A stretch of DNA of 64,000 bases from the NCBI GenBank assembly GCA_964565895.1, contig CAZMGT010000014.1, positions 4,294 through 68,293 on the forward strand, written 5' to 3'. The DNA is from CAZMGT01 sp964565895. Lineage in GTDB: Bacteria > Armatimonadota > Zipacnadia > UBA1398 > CAZMGT01. Both the position numbers and the translations under genes were made by a program. Positions within the stretch are counted from its first letter, which is position 1. Every line of letters starts with the position of its first letter. The notes below the pieces were generated by a model that saw only the letters and a list, made by a program, of their open reading frames with translations, had not been told where the DNA came from and searched no databases. Positions 61,625-64,000 of this stretch are shown one piece after another.

Positions 61625-62641
61625 AAGCCCCAGTTTCCAGGGAATCTCGCCGTATTTTTTGCCCGCTTTTTCGCGGTCGGTTACACCTTGAATCAAAAAG
61701 CGCAGGTTGTTCGGGTCAACCGTTAGCGTTTCGTCGTATCCTGTGCGAATGAGCTCGCCGTGGCTAATGTTATCCGCCCACGGGGGAACGGGCTGGACGA
61801 CGTTTGCTGCTCCCGCAAAGGGCTGCGCTTCGCTGTCGGCAAGCGGCCGCCAGGCTCCGTCCAGCGCGTCAGCAAGATATGCTTTATAGTAGCGCCGGCC
61901 CCCTTTTCCCTGCGCCTCGATTATTGCCAGATATTCCCTGGCCCCCGCGAGGCGGTAAATGTGCGCCGCTTCGAAAATATCCGCGCGAAGGGCCACCTCG
62001 CAGTGCGAAAAACCATGGGGAAAGTTTTCCAGCGCCGTCCACATTCGCCATAGTCGGCCGTCGAGCGAAGTAAAGAACAAATATGCCCGCGCGTCGTCGC
62101 AAATCACCCAAAAGTCAATCCACCGCGGAACTTTCTCGGGGGCCTTTTCGGGAAACAATAGCTGTGCTCCGGTCCACGAGTTGGGGTCATCAATTGTGGT
62201 GGTAGTCGAGAACGCAGGTTGAAGCTTTAGCCGGCGCTGCGGCTCGGTTACCTGGTAAATGAGATACCACTTATTGTGCGGGCGGAAAAAGAACACCTGC
62301 GGGGCGCAGAAATACCCTTCGCGGCAGGCAAGCCGGTACCGCTTTGCGCGCGCCATTTCCTCCCAGCGCGCAAAACACACATATTCAATGCAGTGCGTGC
62401 GCACCTTGCTGCGGACGGTGTGAAATACGTGCCACTTTCCACCATAGTAGACGAGGGAAGGATCTTTTACTGAGTATTGAGGATCCTCTCGGCCCTCCTC
62501 CGCGGCGAGCAGCGGCGGAGAGAGCCGCCACCAAAACGGCCCTTGCACTGTGCCGGGCGCAGCCACAGCCCACGCCCCCTCGCCCCCCGCCAGGCAAACA
62601 GCAAGCAGCGTGAGCCGAAGAACGTCCCTTCGCTTGGCCAT
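61598..62641 (-). CDS. GH62 alpha-L-arabinofuranosidase
   Basis: The 347-residue protein has a signal peptide ending AWAVAAP. It carries the GH62 five-bladed propeller landmarks in order: VKDPSLVYYGGKWHVFHTV (catalytic-base Asp), CAPQVFFFRPHNKWYLIYQV, RWIDFWVICDDARAYLFFTS, FEAAHIYRLAG, PFAGAANVVQP, ISHGELIRTGYD and NLRFLIQGV. The family removes arabinofuranosyl side chains from arabinoxylan. It sits beside a beta-helix protein and a sulfatase, which fits breakdown of decorated plant or algal glycans. The stop is 22 nt from the E1 relic, tail to tail. Three nt separate its start from the sulfatase stop upstream. Confidence 0.88.
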   Translation of the reverse strand: MAKRRDVLRLTLLAVCLAGGEGAWAVAAPGTVQGPFWWRLSPPLLAAEEGREDPQYSVKDPSLVYYGGKWHVFHTVRSKVRTHCIEYVCFARWEEMARAKRYRLACREGYFCAPQVFFFRPHNKWYLIYQVTEPQRRLKLQPAFSTTTTIDDPNSWTGAQLLFPEKAPEKVPRWIDFWVICDDARAYLFFTSLDGRLWRMWTALENFPHGFSHCEVALRADIFEAAHIYRLAGAREYLAIIEAQGKGGRRYYKAYLADALDGAWRPLADSEAQPFAGAANVVQPVPPWADNISHGELIRTGYDETLTVDPNNLRFLIQGVTDREKAGKKYGEIPWKLGLLTRIAQPQ

Positions 62642-62643
62642 GG

Positions 62644-64000
62644 CTACTTTTGCTTCGGCTTGTTTTTGCGCTCGCGAATGGGGAACTCCTTTGAGTCCAC
62701 CCGCGCCGTTTTTAGATATTCCTCGATCTTGGCCACGATCTCGGGATGTTCCGCGGCGATGTTGTGCTGCTCGCCGATGTCTGTGGAGAGGTCGTATAGC
62801 TCAAGCGGCTCGTTCAGCCCAAAGCGCACGGCCTTCCACTTGCCCATCCGCACAGCCTGGGTGAAGCCGCGCTCGTGAAATTCCCAGTAGAAGAACTCGT
62901 GTGGCTTTTGCTGCCTGCCGAGCAGCGTGGGGAGCACCGACATGCCATCTATACCCTGGGGCGGGGCGACGCCGGCGATCTCCGCCGCGGTGGGCAGAAA
63001 GTCCCAAAACGCCCAGGGAAAGTGGCTTACCGTCCCCGCGTTAATCTTCCCCGGCCAGCGTACGATCATGGGCACGCGAATTCCGCCCTCGTAAAGGTCG
63101 CGCTTAATCCCGCGCAGGGGGCCGTTGCTGTCGAAGAAGTCGGGGCTCGAGCCGCCCTCGCGGTGTGGGCCGTTGTCGCTGGAGAAAAAGATTATCGTGT
63201 CCTCGTCGATCCCCAGCTCTTTGAGCAACGCGAGAATCTTGCCCACGTCGCGGTCGAGGCGATAGATCATCGCCGCGCGGCCCTTCTCCGGGTTGGGCCA
63301 GTTCTCGTTGGCATAGGGCCCGTAGTCCGGGACCTCCATCCCGTCGCCCGTCGCTCGGCCGAGCTCGTTGTTGGCGTGTGGGACGGTATAGGCAAGGTAG
63401 AGGAAAAACGGCTCGCTTTTGTGCTTGCGGATGAACTGCAAAGCCTCGGCGGTAAACAGGTCGTGCGAATACTGCGTCTTCTTCCCCCCAAGGTTGCCCT
63501 CAAGTACGACCTTTTCCTCGTTGCGCCAGAGATAGTCCGGGTAGTAGTTGTGCGCGCGGCGCTGGTTTAGGTAGCCAAACCAATAGTCGAACCCTTGGCG
63601 CGTGGGAATTCCCGTCGTGCCCGGCTCGCCCAGGCCCCACTTGCCGATAATTCCTGTAACATAGCCCGCCTGCTTGAGCACCTCGGCCACGGTGATGTTC
63701 TCCGGAAGCAGCGGCACGCGCGCATTGCCCCGCACGCGCGCGTGGCCCATGTGGTAGCCCGTCATCAGCGCGCAGCGCGAGGGCGCGCACACGGTGCTTC
63801 CCGCGTAGCAGTCGGTAAACAACATGCCTTCTGCGGCGAGGCGGTCGATATTCGGCGTCTTGAGGGTCTTCTGCCCATAGCAGCCCAGGTCGCCATAGCC
63901 CAGGTCGTCGGCGAGGATAAAGATAATGTTTGGCTTTCTGCGCTGCCCGTGCGCCTCGTGGCCCAAAGCAAGACCCGCGGCCCCGGCAACCGCCGCCGAA
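62644..64000 (-). CDS. Type I (S1-type) sulfatase, N-terminus outside window
   Basis: The frame runs open off the right edge; the last visible upstream residues (AAVAGAAGLALGHEAHGQ) look like the end of a signal peptide, so the start lies beyond 64000. The catalytic domain has NIIFILADDLGYGDLGCYG (metal Asp pair), VCAPSRCALMTGY with the formylglycine cysteine in CxPSR, GKWGLG and FFSSDNGPHREGG. The C-terminal subdomain ends in LYDLSTDIGEQHNIA. It removes sulfate esters from glycans or aryl sulfates. Cys-type activation fits the anSME-like enzyme at 46873-48111. Confidence 0.93.
   Translation of the reverse strand, partial: SAAVAGAAGLALGHEAHGQRRKPNIIFILADDLGYGDLGCYGQKTLKTPNIDRLAAEGMLFTDCYAGSTVCAPSRCALMTGYHMGHARVRGNARVPLLPENITVAEVLKQAGYVTGIIGKWGLGEPGTTGIPTRQGFDYWFGYLNQRRAHNYYPDYLWRNEEKVVLEGNLGGKKTQYSHDLFTAEALQFIRKHKSEPFFLYLAYTVPHANNELGRATGDGMEVPDYGPYANENWPNPEKGRAAMIYRLDRDVGKILALLKELGIDEDTIIFFSSDNGPHREGGSSPDFFDSNGPLRGIKRDLYEGGIRVPMIVRWPGKINAGTVSHFPWAFWDFLPTAAEIAGVAPPQGIDGMSVLPTLLGRQQKPHEFFYWEFHERGFTQAVRMGKWKAVRFGLNEPLELYDLSTDIGEQHNIAAEHPEIVAKIEEYLKTARVDSKEFPIRERKNKPKQK

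Noticed and set aside
63966..63966. TTG at 63966 as the start of the sulfatase
   Set aside because: The frame continues upstream to the window edge with signal-peptide-like residues, so the gene is truncated by the window.
1..64000. CRISPR arrays, insertion sequences, riboswitches, rRNA genes
   Set aside because: I looked for regularly spaced repeats, terminal inverted repeats with transposase frames and conserved RNA motifs in the gaps and found none; gaps are short and mostly explained by promoters and terminators.

Overview
The window comes from a GC-rich, Gram-negative-type bacterium, most likely an uncultivated or poorly sampled lineage. Armatimonadota- or Hydrogenedentota-like phyla are my best guess, inferred only from gene content: DUF4139, DUF4091, DUF6786 and DUF3160 families, many secreted carbohydrate-active enzymes, an archaeal-type prolyl-tRNA synthetase, and Memo and LarE homologues. 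Many genes start with GTG. Several promoters have the -10 hexamer TATACT or TACAAT. I found no integrase, transposase, phage gene, CRISPR array or plasmid function. One tRNA gene (Leu, CAA) is present.

Layout. 1-3747: the C-terminus of a DUF4139 protein, then a promoter and a three-gene unit (secreted TolB-like propeller, secreted beta protein, PfkB kinase). 3885-6965: larE, nadB and a tandem-ACT protein. 7028-15851: two secreted glycan-related proteins, a 929-residue YhaN-like coiled-coil ATPase, a tetraheme cytochrome and a PIG-L deacetylase. 16026-21925: proS, convergent with a GH15 enzyme, then a Memo-family protein and a neutral-ceramidase-like protein overlapping by 4 nt. 21986-27022: exopolysaccharide export and control genes on the minus strand (PHP tyrosine phosphatase, outer-membrane exporter with six SLBB domains, BY-kinase with a tyrosine-rich tail), with a GmhB-like phosphatase divergent.

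27654-39313: DUF3160 protein, a very large GH5-like enzyme, class II aldolase, dnaJ, rpoZ, tRNA-Leu, two aromatic-rich small secreted proteins, a THUMP methyltransferase and an MgtC protein. 39400-48111: two tandem DUF4139 paralogues ending in a strong terminator, a Tat-exported sugar isomerase-like protein, a YtcJ-like amidohydrolase, an EEP phosphatase/nuclease with an inserted membrane hairpin, and an anSME-like radical SAM enzyme. 48311-53131: ruvC-ruvA-ruvB, an MFS transporter and a DUF6786 protein, closed by a bidirectional terminator facing rpsU. 53676-56143: a NapH/NosR-like membrane polyferredoxin overlapping a PQQ-type propeller gene. 56203-64000: an AT-richer stretch with an MDR dehydrogenase, FG-GAP protein, beta-helix protein, a decayed E1 alpha/E1 beta dehydrogenase relic, a GH62 arabinofuranosidase and a C-type sulfatase cut by the window edge.

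Together the genes describe a heterotroph that degrades decorated plant-type or sulfated polysaccharides (GH15, GH62, GH5-like, DUF4091, beta-helix, sulfatase with a separate maturase) and makes its own exopolysaccharide. The least explained elements are the DUF4139 family, the polyferredoxin/propeller pair, the membrane-inserted EEP protein and the aromatic-rich secreted pair. No single undescribed system is proven here; these are candidates.
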